Assembly (NCBI RefSeq): GCF_020382885.2
Contig: NC_058502.1
Coordinates: 11,249,950 to 11,313,949, forward strand
Reading direction: 5' to 3'
Source: Scatophagus argus
Lineage: Eukaryota; Chordata; Actinopteri; Scatophagidae
DNA length: 64,000 nucleotides
A program made the translations under genes and the position numbers. Below are positions 40,300 to 54,461 of the stretch, piece by piece (the stretch's first letter is position 1; each line of letters opens with the position of its first letter). A model generated the notes under the pieces. The model was not told where the DNA came from. It searched no databases and was given only the letters and a program-made list of their open reading frames with translations.

Positions 40300-42590
40300 T
40301 ATTTCTCGTGTTAAAAATGCTAAATAATGTTGGATTTAACCAAGGGAACCGCCTCAGAAGAAAAAGAAGTCAGAAGTAGTTAAAATATCAGTTTAATAGT
40401 GTCTGTGAAGGTGGAATTGAAATAAAAAAAACACAAGTAAATATCAAAAGCCCAGAATTACAGCGGCTCAAATACTGGGAATTTAATATGTCATACACAT
40501 TATTACTAATATGGGATTATTGGTTTTTGTCTCATTAGTTTATCTGAGTTATTCTTTACTCTTGTATGACTTCTTTTACTTTTTATACTTAAAACAGATT
40601 TTGTTGGTAGTACTTTTGCAGCCTACTTCTACTGAAAAAAGGTTTTACTTGACTCTAACAAGTGAATACATTTTACCTTGCTGGTAGTTTGAAAATCAGT
40701 ACATTAAAGACTTTTAAACTGGCTCCTCTACACCTCACCTGAGCAGGATGCACAGACCTTAGAAGCATGTCAGACACCGCATGCACATACATTCACATCT
40801 AATCTGATATCCCATGTTTTCATGTTATTCTTTCTTATTTTTTCTGGCTGTTCAGTCCCACTGCATGAAGACAAATCAAGGTGTTATTTCCACAGCCGCG
40901 CCATCGGAATGTTTCACGGACTCTTGAAAGTCCTTGATTTCTGATGACACACTTAAACTAGTGCAGTGATATTAATCTGAGGTGAGGTGCAAACTCATCA
41001 CATATTTCAGTATGATGCATTTGAATGTGACGGGTAACTCCACAGGGAAGCTGTGGTGCATTTAGAATTGATCCAGAACTGAATGAGGAAGATGTGAGTT
41101 CAAACTTTAACAGCAATGTGGACAGCTTGATAAACAGCTGCAGTTTGGTTGTAGTGATTTCCAAGTTTCTAAAATGTTTCATTTGGTTTGTAATCTTATA
41201 ATCAATAAGTCAAGTGAAAGGATCCCTGAAAGGAAGGTAAAACATTTGAAAATCGCTTCATCGGTGCAAAACATACATATTGGATGACTGCCTGTGCTGT
41301 GGGTGTTGACAGACAGACGCGTCATCACGTAACGTAAAATCGGTTCAGTTACTGACTCCTCACAGCTTGCTGTTCTAACCATGCAGCATGATCACATGGC
41401 CTTCTGTGTGAGCAGACTTGACCCACTGAATGCAGTTTTAAACTGGTTGAAAGGGTTGACCAAAGCCATCAGGACATACTACCTCTAGTATCGCACAAAA
41501 AATCATGTTTTCTGTACCAGTTGACATGTGAGTCCTTATTTCCTGAATCCTCACTATGACTTTTTGTTTCCCAAAGGTCCATACATCTTCAGCCATTCAC
41601 TGAATTTACTTTAACTGTCAGACAGATTGTGTCCATGCTGTAATCACTTCAACTTCATCATCTTAATTTCAGTATTTAAGGACTTTGCTACCCGGAACTG
41701 TGTTTGAAGACAACTGCTGCGTCACTCAGTCCAATTCAGTCACTCTATTGTGGGAGTTTTTGAGGAAATTACGCAGCCCAAACACACACACACTAGTTGG
41801 ATCTGTGCAACCCAACTTAAGAATTCTGGTCCAACTAAAATACTGTTATACATTTGTAGACAGAATTGTAAATCTGTTAGAGACAAAATATACTTATCTT
41901 TGTTGCAATAAGATAAAAAAGAATGCTGTGTTGTCCTGATATTTCAGATTCAGATATTCCATCTCCAAACAGTGCAGCTCAGCATGTTGATCATTATCTA
42001 CCTCTTATTTCTCAAAATGCTTGGGCTGTAATTTAATGGCAACAGTTAGAATTTAGATTTAATTGAATTGAGACTTAATTCAGGACTTAACTTTTGAAGT
42101 TCTCTTGTGTTTGTTGAGGTTATTTAAGTCAGTCGTGTGTCATTCATGTCAATGAGCCAGAAGGAAATGATTTTCTTACATCATTTGAAAGAAAAAAAAA
42201 AAGAAAACATCATGTTACCACTTCTGGAGATAAACTGTACAAAAACAAGTAGTGACTCACCCCCAAACATTAAGAGGACAGAGTCCAAATGACTAAATTC
42301 CACAGCAGTGAGTCAAACCATACACTAGTGTGGGAAATTCAGAGAGCTTCTTTTAAATAAGAAATAATCCTGTTTGACCTCAAAGACAGATTAGCTTCAT
42401 ATTTCACTACATAATATGATGCAAGCCATCACAAAATAAATACTTTAAAAGCCCTCACATGAACCTGATCTCATCATATGAACACTTCGTCACATACATA
42501 CTGTACATCGTACATGTGTACACACACCTACACACATTATACAGCAAATCAGGAGAGAGAAAAATCATGATCAGGTCCAAAATATAAATA
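40300..42590. other. Intergenic stretch between eif4e and the tet1 3' end
   Basis: AT-rich sequence without supported exons, long inverted repeats or a recognisable repeat. It should hold the eif4e promoter at its left edge and the end of the tet1 transcript at its right edge. Confidence 0.5.
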
Positions 42591-42594
42591 TGAC

Positions 42595-44796
42595 TTTATT
42601 TCACAATCCTGAAAGAGAAACAGCCATCCATAAAAGGAATGCTAAATTTAGTCTCTTTTCAAGTCCTAACTGGATATACTTTTAGCAACATACAGTAATT
42701 CAGTTTCAAAATAAGCAAGATCATCCATTGTCTAAACACCATTAACAGTACAGTAAAAACAATATGGTTCACATACATATTTACACATTTTCTACTAATA
42801 AAAGTTTTTTTTTTCTTTTTAGATTTTTCAGAATGCTGGTGCTAGTTGTTAGTTCCTCATTGGTACAAAGACTTTCAGTGTCGGGTGTGCTGAAATGTCC
42901 CCCACAGTAAATCAAAAGAAACATTTGCAAATGTAACTTTGTCATGTTCAAAAATATCCTTTCTAAATGAACTGATTAAAAACTGTTTACATTCATTTCC
43001 TTTTGTTTGTGGTGATTTTTGAGAATTGTGGAAGACCTCTAAATTCTGCGCAATAATTTGTTTTTACAGGTACTGTCTACGTAACTGGTCCATAACATCA
43101 TGATCAAAGGTGGGATACAAACACATTTCTGTCTGTTGTCAGCCAGTAATTATCCAGAGAAACAATAAAATTACCTTTCTCCTGAACCATATATCAGATC
43201 AGTGTGTGCTGAGTTTTAAAAGAAGCACCATGGCATCGCCAATAAGCATATAACCAGGTTAGGTCTACATATGTACCTTGACATCTTGTCCTATTAGCAC
43301 CAAAAGGAAGTTAAAGTGTGTTTAAGTCCAAAATGTTTCTCACAAGAAACTCACCAGTGTTAGTGTGAATAGCAGTAAAAGGTGTTCATCAGGTGTGCTG
43401 AAATATTATTGATGAGTTCTTAAAATAAAGAGCTTCTCTTTCATGGGGAATAAAAAAAATCCTGATTTACCAGGAGTTGACACCAACCCCCTTATTCAGA
43501 CCCTGTAAAATAAAAGCTATCTGTAAACAAAGTCTTCACAAGGGCAGAGCACCCGAAATCGTCATAGGCAATTGTCTGAGTGGGATCTGATGTTTGAGTG
43601 GTTTTCCAACAAGAGCAGACAGGAGGCAAAAGAAGAAATAGATTGAATAGTCAGCATTAGCTAACGCAGTTTTGCATTCAAATCTGACACTTTGTGATTT
43701 TTGTAAAAAAAAAAAAGAAAAAAAAAGAAAAAAAAAATCAGAGTTCTCATTAGCACCATTAAAAAGTATATTAAGTTTCTGAAATCCTATGATCACACTT
43801 GTGCCCCATGAAAGGCTTTTAAATTCCTTTTCCAGAATGTGAACATTAAAGTTAAGTAAAGTTAAGTGCCAATAATGATGAGCACTTCATTGTTGCAGCA
43901 TTTCACGGCTCCTCATAATGCTTAAAGTTTTGAATTTCATTCGATATGTATGTCATTTTCAATCAAATAAATGCAGAAATACTGAAAAAATAAAACCGGG
44001 TTCATACTAAACTGTCATATATATCTCTGTCTGTACATACATATTCAGGCCAATGGACTGGGACCTTTTTCAAGTTAAGTTTAGGAAAACAAAAAAGTGC
44101 TTCTTAATATGCCATACATATGTGTGAATAAGAGACAAACCATCCAGACGTGGAGAAAATAAACCAAACATCAAACAAAAGATGTACGTTTCTTTCATCT
44201 ACTGCCAACGGAAGTCAGAGGCAGCAGAAGGAAAAGCACGATGCTACATGTGAAAATCTGTAGTAAAAATCTGCACAAATTAGTCTTGTTTTCTACATTA
44301 TGTGATGTAATGAGTTTGCTAAACAGAGGTTACAGCGAGAATGGCACCAATGTAAAAGCCAATGAGATTGATCTTATTGGCTGAAAATAAAGACCATAGC
44401 CCTACTGTACAACATAAATTCTGAGCGTCAACACATAATGCAGGTTATCATAGAAATCTAGCAGTAAACAGGCTTACACCAGGAATTAAATAGAAATTGT
44501 TATGATCAGAATAAATAATCACATCTTTGTTGTTCTTAATCATGTATATAAAACCAGTTTAAAAATGTCTTAAAATGCTTCAAAGCACCATCTCTTTACA
44601 ATAAAAACAACACCGAAAGTCACAGTTAAAAAGCCAACAAACTTTGGTCTTCCTCATCCCTTTGCAGGCAGAGATGAAGAAGGACAAAGTGAACAAACAG
44701 ATATTAGAAAAGCACAATGAAAACAACATAAAAATGAGAGTAGCAGTTTGAAATTGATTGAGGTAAGGCAGAAGCACAGGATTTAGGAGTTTTCTC

Positions 44797-44831
<35 letters not shown>

Positions 44832-44839
44832 CAAGATGA
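42595..44839 (-). other. tet1: tet1 3' UTR (inferred extent)
   Basis: No exon or gene is visible between the tet1 stop and an AATAAA on the minus strand at 42595-42600, about 2.2 kb downstream. The stretch has a (GT)n run about 13 bases past the stop (44800-44827) and an A-rich/G-interrupted homopolymer near 43707-43738. Long 3' UTRs are usual for TET genes. A shorter UTR using another signal is possible. Confidence 0.4.
44800..44827. repeat. (GT)n microsatellite just past the tet1 stop
   Basis: About 14 dinucleotide units, in the tet1 3' UTR as read on the minus strand (CA repeat in the transcript). Confidence 0.9.
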
Positions 44840-47800
44840 CTAAGTCCAGCGATTGTAGGGGCCCGTCACTTGGGTAAGAGCATAAGGGGAGACGGTGATG
44901 ACACCATCCCTCGGAAGAGTGCATGCTTGACGTGTGGGGACTTTGATGATCCTCCTTGCCTCCTCTGCCTCATCCTCCTCTGTTTCCTCCTGTAGGTGCA
45001 CACCTCTTTCTCCTTTGTTGTTCTTCCCTGCATATCCGCCCGAGATGTCCTCCATCCTTATTCTCTCAGCTTCCTCCTCCCGTTCCCGTTCCCGCTTGGC
45101 CATTTTGGCATCCCACATGGCCATCCCGTGGCCTGGTTCATTTAGAGACTTGTGCTGGTAGAAGACCAGGGAGATGCGGGTGGGATGGCTGCGGTTTGGC
45201 TTAAGGATAGGGGTTGTGGCGTGGAGCTCCCGCCGTGCACACTCTATGAGAATAGAACCGTGTGAAGGTGCCACGGCGACTCCACCTATATTGTGGTCCA
45301 GGAAGTTGTGCTCGCTGTCTGACCATACCTCTTCCTGCTTAACTTCCTCTGGTTCAAGAGGGGGAGTTTGTGGAGGAGGGGGGGCAGATGAGAGTGGAGG
45401 GAGGCCATGACCTCTGATCTCAGTTGTGACATCTTCTCCAGGCCTGTGGAGTCCATTGAGCCTGCTGAAGAGGCCCTCAGAGGTAGGTCTGGGGGAGAAG
45501 GAGGAGGGAGGAGGCGCGCTCCCACTGGGGGAGGGTCTGTGCAGAGGAGAGCAGTGCACCTCGTTGGGCTCAGTTTTAAAACTAGGGCTGTAGTCACTAA
45601 GAGCATTATGTGGAGGTATAGGTTCTGACGCAACACTCGGTTCACCAGATGTGGGAGAATAACCATTCACGGCATCACTCATTGTCTTATAATTAAGAGC
45701 TGAGCCGTTCTGTCTAAACTGGAGGACAGACAGGCCATGGTGGTTGGGGGACATGACCTCCTTCTGTGGGGTGACCCCTGCACCCAGAGGGGGGTAGCTG
45801 CTGGTGCTCTGGCTGTAAGTGCTGGGATGACTCCTGTCTGGTACGTATCTTCCAACACTGGCAGGTCTGGGTGGTGGTCTGTGTGAGCCATAGTAGCCCT
45901 GAGGCTCTGTTTTGGATGTAAAATATACAAAAAACACTGATGAGCTAAAGAGATTTTGATATTTTGACCTCAAAGCAAAGACCAAAGAAGGAACCAAAGA
46001 CTTGGATTTTCTACCTTTGTTGGGGGTTTCACTTTTCACTTTCCCAGGAGTGAGCTGCGTCAGCCCGAGCTTCTTCTCCAGTTTCTCTGCTTGAGCCTTC
46101 TGACGAGCTTCTTGTCTTATCTTACGAGCAGATTTTACTGGTTCAGCCAGTAGACGTACCTGATAAATAAAATAAAAACATGAGCTTTAAACCATGACAT
46201 GTGAGTATATATTTTTTGAGATCAAACCACTGATGTTACAGTTAGAAAAAAAAACAAACAATGTCATAATAAATAATAAGAGGTGTGTTCCTGTTCACTC
46301 ACCTCTCGCGGAAAGGAGGACAGAACTTGCAGGGCACCACTTTGGATCTTGGCCCACTGGCCCTTAACCTGACCAAACTCATCCCTGTCAGAGATCCTGT
46401 AAAGTGGCAGAACATGGAGCTGCTCATCTTCCGGTATGTTACGCACTGCACGGTTATCTTCCTTGGTTAAAGTGCAAACCTGAAAATGTACACAGACAAA
46501 AGGTGAGATTTTCAACCAAACAGCAGGCCATAGCTAGTCAATACCTCAAGGGACTGAACAAAAACTAGAATCAATGACCTTTCAAATAAGCTGGGGTTGA
46601 GTTTAAACTCGTGATATAAAAGCATGGTGTCACACTTGTAATTTGCTTACCACAGTGCTGCCATTATTCATGTTGTGAGTGTCTTTGTGAGCATGGGCAC
46701 AGAAATCCACACAGGCAGTGACCCCAGAAAACGGACGTCCCTTCCTCCAGCCTAGCCGACAATCTCCACCTTCCTCCTCATGTTCCACCTATGAGAGATG
46801 ACAGGACAAGTTAGAAGAAGAAGAAACTTAAAGTCAATTCTGTTGGAATTTTATTAATAATAGTCTAAGAGAGCTGAGGGATTATCAGAGGCAAGTGTGG
46901 CAGCTGTTTAAGGTTTCACACCTGGTTTTGGAAGGCCTCAGGAGCCAGTCTTTTGTAGAGTGGTGCAAGGTCAGAGGCGAGACCCTGAAGGTGGCTCTCT
47001 ATCTTCTCCTCCTATAAGATTTTAGAAAGTTAGTTCTAAAAAAATGAGTTCAGCCTACAGGTGTAATTGTCATACCCAACATAGCCACTAGGAGGCAAAT
47101 GTTTGGCAATACTTTGATCAACTTTGTCTGCCTTTATCGCAGATGCAGAGAAGTAACAGAACTTGTTAATGCAACATATAGTTAAAACTGAAACTAAAAT
47201 AATAAGACACCAGCACACCCATTATGCAAAAAATATCTTGTCACATTACTATAACACCAGGAGAAACAAATAGGAGAGATTGTAATTGATGATTTCCTCT
47301 AGGATTTATGGAGGCTGACCACTCCCTCACCTCCTCCCGGTAGTCTCCGAGCAGGCGGAACTTGCGGGGTACTTTGCTGCGGGCAAACTTACAGCCATTG
47401 AAGTACATACTCCAGGAGCACCCAAAGGAAAACGAAGCTCCACAGGTGTCTGGGTCCAAACCTTGGCATGCACATGTACGACTGTGGAGATGGGGTTCAA
47501 AAGGAAGGTAAAGAAACAAACAAAGAGGAAAAAAAGAGGAAGTAGTGTAATTTCAGAAACAAAGGAAAAAGTACTCACTCTTCATTGAGGGCACAGCGAC
47601 GACTAGTAGGGGAGCCATATTTAAAGAGCGAACATGTGAGCTCCTGGTAGAGATTGTCCGCCACTGGCCGAGGGATTCCCTCCCACGCCAGGATGAGGAT
47701 AACTAGCACGGCGGTGTCACAGAAGTGCCCTGGCCTCTGGCGTACCAAACACAGCAGCTTCTCCTCTTCACTGTCACGCCGGATCACCTGTCAGATGATG

Positions 47801-50800
47801 CACCCCCCCACACACACACACACAGAAAACAAGCAGGTTATGACAGATGAATGACAGCACTGTAATGAGCATTGGCATGTCTGTGTTTCAGGATGACGCT
47901 GAAAACAACCATAATTTTGGCTATGGTTACATGGCTGGGAGCGGTTGAGGGCTTGCTGTGGTTGTGGTAAGGATAAGAATCTGGGAGTGGCTTCTGTCTC
48001 AGCCCCTAAATATACAACAGCAGGATCCACAAGAACACTTCAGCATGCAGCAAGAATATTCAGGACATTTAAAAGACTACCACGAAAACAAACGCCAGCC
48101 ACATACCCATTTAGCTATTGGACACCCTTGGGAGCTCTTTCCTTCTTTCCCAGTGTAAACAACAACTTCCACCCGTACTGCATTTCCTTTGGCACCATAC
48201 CTGTGGCACACAAAACACACATAAGACAAATATGTCTCTGACAGCTCATGTTAGATGACATTACATTGCATCTATAGCTGAAGCAAACTGACAGTACACA
48301 AATCCTTTCCTCCTTCATTAACAAATCAAATAGTATTTGTAATGCAGACTGTAGTCAGTACAGTAATATACACCAATACCCAGCACATTAGGTCACACCG
48401 TTGAGCACAGTACAGTAAATATTAGATTAAAAATGCATTTGTCATTGAAAAACTCAACAGAATGAATTTTTTTCAGTTATGTGCTGCTGTTAAATGGACT
48501 GTGATGGACCTCGAGTTGTATTAAACTGGCTGTCATCTCGGTTTACGGGCCCCTCATCTCAGCTCTAGGGGTTTCCTGTTTCAACATGCTGTGTTTGTTC
48601 TGTGTACATGTGCGTAGCTGAGACAGTGGGTAAACGTGTTGAGCTAGCTCAGCAATGCTTCCTTTTAATGACAGACTCTTTGGCTGTGACTCCACCCCAT
48701 TCCACTAAGCCTGTGGTTGACTACTAGGCTCTGAGCAGCTCAGTTTAGTAGTTAAGACACCCACATATACTCAGTGTGTAAACAGAGTGGTAGTAGTCAC
48801 TCTACCTGTTCTCCATCATTTCCCTTACTGCAGCAACATTAGGTCCTGCCCCGAGGTGAGTGTAGTAAGGGCCTTCCTCCTTTTCAATGATTTGATCTGT
48901 GAAAATAAAACAATATCTATGATATTTTACAATAACTTTACAGAGTGTAGAACTTTCCTTCAAATAAACACTGACACTCTGTTTAAAGATATTCTTGATA
49001 AGGGAATATGATTAATGAAAATATGGTGTACAAAGTAAATGTAGATGGAACTCAGTCAGCAGCCACCATCCTTAAAGTCTGCATTTCAAGACCATAGACC
49101 AAATACATCATAACAAGGGTCAAAAAGGCTCTACAAAGCATCTCAAAGCCTCCTCCAAATATGGCAGAGAAATGCAGCCTCTTTTTGCTTGAATTGGCCC
49201 CTGAATTAGGACAGGGCTGGTGTGTGTATGTGTGTGTGTGTGTGTGTGTTTGCAGTGGAGAGAGAAGGCAAAAAATACCAGAGTCAGTTTTAAGTCATTT
49301 TTAGTCACAAAGTGGAATATATATAATGTGACATCAATGCAGAAGCTACACACTTCCTCTTCTGAAAAAGCACCAACTCACCCATGCATTGACAGGATGG
49401 AAGATCAGACAGTTTTTTGGAAGGTGTATTAAGCAAGTTCCTTGTTGGGGTATCCAGAAAACTCAAAGGAGACTCCAGAAAGCTGTTGATGCTGTTCTTG
49501 GATGGAGTTGACTCTGCAGAGTGGCCCAGATCCCCATCAGTAGCAGTGGACAGGACAGTGACAGGTCCTGATCTCTCCAGCTTGTAGTAGCCCTGCTGGC
49601 TTGGAGGAGGGGACTGCCGAGCCCCTGAGAAGCCATTAGCCAGACCATGTCGCCCAGTGGTGTGGTTGAGGAAAGCAGCATTGGCTGGGCTGGTATTAGG
49701 GTCAGCACTGTGCTGCAGCCCACCACAGGGCTGCACTACCTGAGATAACAAATGCCTCTGACAGTCCTGCTCTGGTCCTGCAGCATGACCATTACATGGA
49801 CTGTGTTGGTGGAGTGGACCATTCAAAAGGGACCATGGCTGGTTTTCTTGACCACAAATGTGGCTGATGTTTGTGAGACTGTTGTAGTTCTGAATCTGTG
49901 GACCTAAGAGGGCTGTATTGTGTCCATTACTGTGATGGATGAGTTGCCTTCTCTCCTCCTGGGCCTCAGCCAAGTATCTCTTCAGGTCAATTTGAGCCTG
50001 AGGCAGAAACAGGTTCCTCTTGTGGTGAAGGCCTGATTTCCCTTGTGGGACAATCTTCTTGCCTCTGCTCCTGTGGGCCGTCGCTCCATTTGGCATGCGT
50101 TTTGAGAGGGGGGTCCTGCATTTGATTCCCTCATGTAATCCATCACTTATCTTTTTCTTCCTTGGCTTGGAAGGTGTTGCCTTTGTTTTTTTCAAGAGGG
50201 TCTTTTTCTGACTGGAGGGTAGCTGGGAGTTGTAGTTGTATTTGATGGCCGACACAGGTGTTCCTTTTGGAGGGTTGTTCTCTGACTGTTGGTTGTGTCG
50301 GGACTGGATGATGAACGCCAGGTCTGCAAGCTGAGCTGCCACCTCCTCCTCATCTCTGTTTCTTCCCATTTTACCAACACCCCTGTCTTTGTCACCCCCA
50401 AACAACTGTTCATGATCTTTACTGAACTTCATATCACTGGCATCTCTATAGCTGCTTTCTGACTTGATGAAATGAGGACCAAAGACACGCTCCATCCTTG
50501 TGCAGGGTGTTTTATCATTGTCTGAGCTGGCCTCTAAAAGGTTCTGCAGAGACAGCTTTGTATTAGAGCTAAACCCCTGGGAGCACTGGATGACATTCCC
50601 TTGTCTGGCCACAGGAGGGCGTATGACTGACATCTGGTGTCGTGGTGAGCTGATCACCGAGACTTTGTTGTTGTGGATAGCTGCTGTGGGTTTGGCTTCT
50701 TGCAGGGCTGTATTTGCATTTGAGGTTGAAAATGGGGCAGCAGTAGAAATTGGATGTTCACACTTACTTTCAGCTTTAATGGACCCTGGGGTGCTTTGAG

Positions 50801-51662
50801 GTATAGCTGCCAGCTGAGTCAAGGCCTCAATAGCAATAGCCTGATCAAAACTCAGATTCCTCTTCTCTGCCAAAGACTGCACGCTTGGCAGCAAGACACT
50901 TGGAGGAGGTTCACTTTTGATAGGCTGGGAAGTCCTTTGCAGGCTAACAGGAGTGCTTTTCTGACACAAGTCATTCTTAAAGTCCTCTGGCTCTTTCTTG
51001 ACAAAGTGCAAATCTGGTGGCTCTGTTTTGATGGAGCAAAGAATGGAAGATCGTGAGCTGAAAAGTTTCTCCTCCAGTCCCTTCCTCTCTGTGACAGAAA
51101 GACATACCACGGCCGCCAGTGTGGACAGAGGGTCTTCACAGACCTCATTTTCATTACTCAGCTGTGTGGTGGCCTGCTCAGTGATCCACATCCATGACTC
51201 CTCCAGTTTGATCTTTTTGAGTGGCACTGACACGTCATCTGGAAGAGTCCTGGGTCCATTCTCAGACCAGTCTTTAGGGATCGTAGCTATTATAGTTCTT
51301 TGAGGCTCTGATGCAGTCGTAGCCCTTTTATATGCACATTTCAGATCAGAGTGTGACCCAGTGGTCATATTAGCACCGTTAGGTTTAGTCAGATTCTCAG
51401 CAGAACCATTGTGAAAAGTCACAGAAGCGCATACATGTTGGTGAAGTGCAGTACTGGTTAGCTCCAGCTCAGGATCTCTTTTAACAAGAGCTGGTCGTCC
51501 GGCTTGGTCTGAGGCCTGGTTGTGGGTGAGTGAGTGGGTGATGGGGGGAGACTGTGTATGAGGTATGTGGCGTTCCTCCCCCTCATCATCCTCCGCTGCC
51601 GTGTGGGTATCATCCATCTGTGCCTTGCCTTTGCCATTTACCGACCCACTTTCTGGAACCAC
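44840..51662 (-). CDS. tet1: Tet1, 5-methylcytosine dioxygenase, 3' portion (10 exons with the full catalytic region)
   Basis: Fe(II)/2-oxoglutarate dioxygenase that oxidises 5-methylcytosine stepwise in nuclear DNA. Exons, 5' to 3': 49382-51662, 48806-48896, 48107-48200, 47579-47787, 47331-47481, 46922-47011, 46651-46788, 46303-46479, 46015-46159, 44840-45906. They total 4443 bases with joined phases: 1480 residues plus stop. The first large exon is low-complexity and Lys/Ser/Gln-rich, as in TETs. Next come the Cys-rich domain ([50 protein letters not shown]) and the double-stranded beta-helix with iron-binding HKD (codons 46681-46689), a short spacer, then the third iron ligand in RELHATTP and the 2OG-binding HPTRIS. 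The C-terminus [20 protein letters not shown] matches TET1. The first exon opens at a strong acceptor, so the gene starts further upstream; Met at 51615-51617 could serve a short isoform. Confidence 0.93.
49219..49250. repeat. (GT)n microsatellite in a tet1 intron
   Basis: Dinucleotide run with one 'ta' interruption, about 130 bases downstream of the large tet1 exon. Confidence 0.9.
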
Positions 51663-52765
51663 CTGAGACAGAAAGACAGAGAGAGAGAAACAAGAAGAGA
51701 GAGATGACTCAACAAGCTCTGGCAGTATACAGTGATTCAGCTTGTTCTAAACAGTCACGCACACAGCACAACAGATTGCCTCCCAGCATGGCATGAGCAT
51801 CTGCTGTAGCCACTGTGAACACTGTGGAAAATATTATGGCATGTGAAAACAAAGAATCTGCTTTCTATAAATCTTGCCCAAACTGAATCAGGACTGCATT
51901 CCTGTCTGAGCTCTCGAGCGTTGACAGCCACAGACCCACAGGTAGCGTAGACCCAGTGAGTAAACATTTGGAGTCACGCACAGTTCATGATTGTGTCACT
52001 ATCATTGGGTCACTGAGGGCATGTTGTGTTTATGCTGGGTTTGTATGTGTATTCCTGGGAGCACATGCATGCATATATATGTGCAAACACATGTGATCAT
52101 TAATACAGCAGCCCTACCATGCTAATGCCTGTGCATTGTTTAGTAAGTGATTAATCCACTGGGGGTCTTATCCATTCACAGCATAGTGAGAGCAATGCTT
52201 AACCCTACTTCTAAGGTGGATTCTGACTGCCAGCAGCAGTACAACCAACTAAAGGTCCACAGTAGTGACATACTGACTGCCTCTAAAAGCCACATCAAAT
52301 ACACATTTACATAGACTTCTTAAGTGAGGAAAATCAAGGCCATGAATCCATCAGGGAGAATAGTCCACTGATTTGGGGAGAAATAGTAGTTAAGGTTTTA
52401 AAGACTGCTGTGCGCCAGAATTTTGAAAGTGGACTAAAGGGGCACTGAATCAAACCCATTCTGATATGAATCAAACTTAAATACAGCATTACATGCAACT
52501 GAACATGTCTTTAGTTTTCATCATCTTGAGTGAACATATGATCAACAGAAGTCAAAGCTGCTTCTTATTTTAGGATTCAACCCTCCATCACATTTAGAGG
52601 AAAAGCCCTCAGCAGTGGAAGACTGATTAAAAATGTTGCAGCATGACAAAGATAAAAAAAACACTGCATCATGCGCCAACACTCAGCTGACAAAAGGACC
52701 TTAAACTCATTTGGAGGAGCTAAAGGATATGTGTGCATTACTGTGAGCTGTATGTATTAAGTTTT

Positions 52766-52777
52766 ATGTGTGTGTGT

Positions 52778-52826
<49 letters not shown>

Positions 52827-52830
52827 TGTG
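52766..52830. repeat. Long (GT)n microsatellite
   Basis: About 30 dinucleotide units with a few 'ta' and 'tc' interruptions. Confidence 0.92.
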
Positions 52831-53269
52831 TTTATGTGTGAGGCAACTCATTTCCCCGCTAATGAAATAGCATAACTGCAGGGTAGCTGAAGATCCGTTC
52901 TTTATCACTGTTTACCTGGCGTAAGAACCCATTAAACTCCATCATTGCCACTGTATTAATGTATTTTAAAGCAGCATGTGCACACTCCATGCTCACAGAT
53001 GATCAAGAGTAAAAACAGAAACAGTGGTTCAATATAAAGCAGACTCCTCAGAAGAAACAAAACCAAACCAGAAAACGAATCCATGTGGCCAGTTTAACTT
53101 TGTTCTGTCTCCATCAGACATGAACTGGGTTGTCCTGATAATATTTGCACTATTTTAATTGATTCAGAATGGTATATTATATATGGAAATGGATTATATA
53201 TATTATATAGAGTGATTTAATTCACTGCACCTCTCATTCACAAAAGCACACACCAATGGCAGCAGAGCT

Positions 53270-53370
53270 ATCACTCAAAGCAGTGGCCTAACCATTAGGA
53301 GCAACACTGTCCTGTTCAAGGACACCTGGAATTAACTTTGTGATCTCAGTCCTGCTCTACCTCTTGACCC
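53270..53370. repeat. Degenerate SINE-like teleost fragment
   Basis: Words 'cctaaccattaggagcaaca', 'tgttcaaggacacctgga' and 'cctgctctacctcttgaccc' follow the order of a widespread teleost repeat that contains 'ttgcccaaggacacttc' and ends 'gctctacctcctgagcc'. The copy is well decayed. Confidence 0.45.
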
Positions 53371-54390
53371 CACAAAAATCTACTACTTTTTGCAAAGTAA
53401 AACAAATCATAAAGTCATACTGCTGGTAAAAATCAACCCAAATCTGGTGCTGGGGTCAGTCCACTTACGAGACTTCCTGGATTAAAATGGTAACAGTGTG
53501 TTTGACTTTCAAGTGTATACAGTGAAAAAAGAATTGAGCCTTGTGATATCCCACATGTGACGGCCGCAGAACAAAGGCGTAAACTCTCATTCACAAGGGA
53601 CAAGTTACTGAAACGTAATGACGCAGTCTTTTAGAGCTAAAAGCACTCAGTTAAAGTTGGAAAACAAAAGCTGTCGCTGAGGTCTAAGAGGGAGAACGCT
53701 GAGCAATGTCATACATACTTTCACAAGACAACTGTTGCTTAACTTCAGCAGATCAGTTGCTGTACTGTGTGAAGTTGGAGAGAAGTTCCTCACAAATGTT
53801 TTAAAAGGTGGACAGTTCAATTATTTACTCAAGATCATCTAGTAACTATGGAATTTAGTATACAGTATATTTAGCTTGGACTAAAAGATCCAGGCTGTGT
53901 CTCTTCACGAAACATCTCGTGCTTGGTAGTTTATTACATATCACATCTGTAGCATTCAGTGTTTTCCATGGGTTTACTTTGTGTTCAGAATATGTATTTT
54001 GGTAAACTGACTGTTTCTTAATCTCATTGTATTTGCAAAAAGGAGATTTGATAGCCAAGAAGATGGCACATGAATTTTGCTGCATCTAGTGCTGGATTAC
54101 AAAAGAGACTCAAAAGATTTTCAATAAAAGACAATAAATTTTTAAAAAAGCAATACATTTGGAATAAATTTAAAGCAAATGTCATCTGTTCTTGGATATT
54201 TTTTTTCACAATTTGGCTGCCAAAAATCCATAAAACATCCTGTTCTAGATAGAGGTGCTTGTACTTTGACCACGTGGGACTGGCACTGGTGAACCTGGTG
54301 TTTACCACTGAAGACTGAAATAACTGAAAATGTTTCTCATATTTAACTCCACTATAGCTGTTTATGGGAATATTTTCACAACTTGTCTAC

Positions 54391-54432
54391 ATTAACGCTC
54401 ACGTGAATCTTGAATTTCCCTCGGGATCAATA
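54391..54432 (+). mobile_element. 3' tail of a teleost LINE (L2-like)
   Basis: The sequence 'cttgaatttccctcgggatc' followed by 'aataaagtatctatct' is the usual 3' end of a fish L2-class LINE, directly followed by a tetranucleotide run. Only the tail is recognisable. Confidence 0.65.
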
Positions 54433-54461
54433 AAGTATCTATCTATCTATCTATCTATCTA

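Noticed and set aside
45174-45410. Plus-strand open frames over the last tet1 exon
   Set aside because: Antisense shadows of the conserved TET C-terminal domain.
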